A stretch of DNA of 64,000 nt. It comes from Mycobacterium sp. Z3061 (lineage in GTDB: Bacteria > Actinomycetota > Actinomycetes > Mycobacteriales > Mycobacteriaceae). A model generated the notes under the pieces. The model saw only the letters and a program-made list of their open reading frames with translations, ran no database searches and had not been told where the DNA came from. Each line of letters starts with the position of its first letter. Positions within the stretch are counted from its first letter, which is position 1. The position numbers were made by a program, and so were the translations under genes. Positions 63,879 through 64,000 of the stretch are shown here, piece after piece. The stretch is from the NCBI RefSeq assembly GCF_031583025.1, contig NZ_CP134062.1:3596001-3660000 (forward strand), read 5' to 3'.

Positions 63879-64000
63879 ATGGAGATCGGAATCTTCCTCA
63901 TGCCGGCCCATCCACCGGAGCGCACTCTGTTCGACGCGACCCAGTGGGACCTCGACATCATCGAGTTGGCCGACCAGCTCGGGTATGTCGAAGCCTGGGT
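63879..64000 (+). CDS. LLM-class flavin monooxygenase, 5' part (Rv1936-like, cut by window end)
   Basis: Forty codons are visible from ATG 63879, which has AAGGG seven bases upstream. The start MEIGIFLMPAHPPERTLFD and the DLDIIELADQLGYVEAWV segment are the first strand and helix of a bacterial-luciferase-like barrel. M. tuberculosis Rv1936 holds the same place, opening the Rv1936-Rv1941 operon. The remainder lies beyond the window. Confidence 0.85.
   Translation, partial: MEIGIFLMPAHPPERTLFDATQWDLDIIELADQLGYVEAW

Noticed and set aside
1..64000. tRNA, rRNA, insertion sequences or attachment sites
   Set aside because: No cloverleaf, transposase motif or terminal inverted repeats flanked by target duplications was recognised by eye; a scan with dedicated tools would be needed to exclude small RNAs.

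Overview
The window reads as a chromosomal segment of a slow-growing Mycobacterium close to the M. tuberculosis / M. kansasii / M. marinum group. GC is very high. There is a PE_PGRS gene and a PPE-MPTR gene, families whose large members are confined to slow growers, and many short-spaced lipid-metabolism operons. From memory, gene order follows M. tuberculosis Rv1901-Rv1936: cinA, a nanT-like transporter, Rv1903, Rv1904, Rv1906c, fadB5 (Rv1912c), Rv1913, Rv1914c, aceA2 (Rv1915/16), PPE34 (Rv1917c), Rv1919c, Rv1920, Rv1922, lipD (Rv1923), fadD31 (Rv1925), Rv1927, Rv1928c, the Rv1930c-like and Rv1931c genes, tpx (Rv1932), fadE18-fadE17-echA13 (Rv1933c-1935c) and the start of Rv1936. These symbols come from recalled order and length, not a database search. 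The species cannot be fixed from the window.

Layout. 1-7.8 kb: most of a giant PE_PGRS gene, cut by the window edge and broken by one frameshift. 7.8-13.75 kb: cinA, a VapBC-type toxin-antitoxin pair, an MFS transporter, an amidohydrolase, a holin-like membrane protein, a STAS protein and a secreted protein. 13.8-22.3 kb: a block not in the remembered M. tuberculosis order, sitting where furA-katG would be. It holds SRPBCC/nitroreductase and acyl-CoA synthetase units, a tautomerase-nitronate monooxygenase pair with a divergent LysR regulator, and a TetR regulator facing a phytoene-desaturase-like oxidoreductase across twin palindromes. 21.9-26.6 kb: an ArsR-AHSA1-fadB5-SRPBCC operon with a perfect 20-bp palindrome at its head, then a PucR-type regulator coupled to a metallo-beta-lactamase-fold hydrolase. 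26.9-34.7 kb: intact aceA2, a shared terminator, a PPE-MPTR gene with two tandem arrays, and the 206-bp relic of a second PPE gene. 34.7-42.8 kb: a frameshifted Gly-rich lipoprotein, an LLM flavin oxidoreductase, SRPBCC, acyltransferase, ABC-F ATPase and two serine-hydrolase/esterase genes. 42.9-45.3 kb: a three-gene nitrile hydratase/thiocyanate hydrolase-family operon. 45.5-58.6 kb: a fatty acyl-AMP ligase, an SDR, an F420-type nitroreductase, an arylsulfatase with its membrane partner, a peroxiredoxin, several small secreted or hypothetical proteins, DJ-1/PfpI and GlxA-type proteins, and tpx. 58.75-63.6 kb: a tight operon echA13-fadE17-fadE18-fadD encoding activation, dehydrogenation and hydration of an acyl substrate, divergent from an LLM monooxygenase cut by the window end.

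The strongest unusual observations are the PPE relic that keeps only the two ends of its gene, the ~0.82-kb super-repeat inside the PGRS gene, the fused beta/alpha subunit of a thiocyanate-hydrolase-like enzyme next to an acyl-AMP ligase, and several clear operators and terminators. No RNA gene, CRISPR array, insertion sequence or prophage could be supported.
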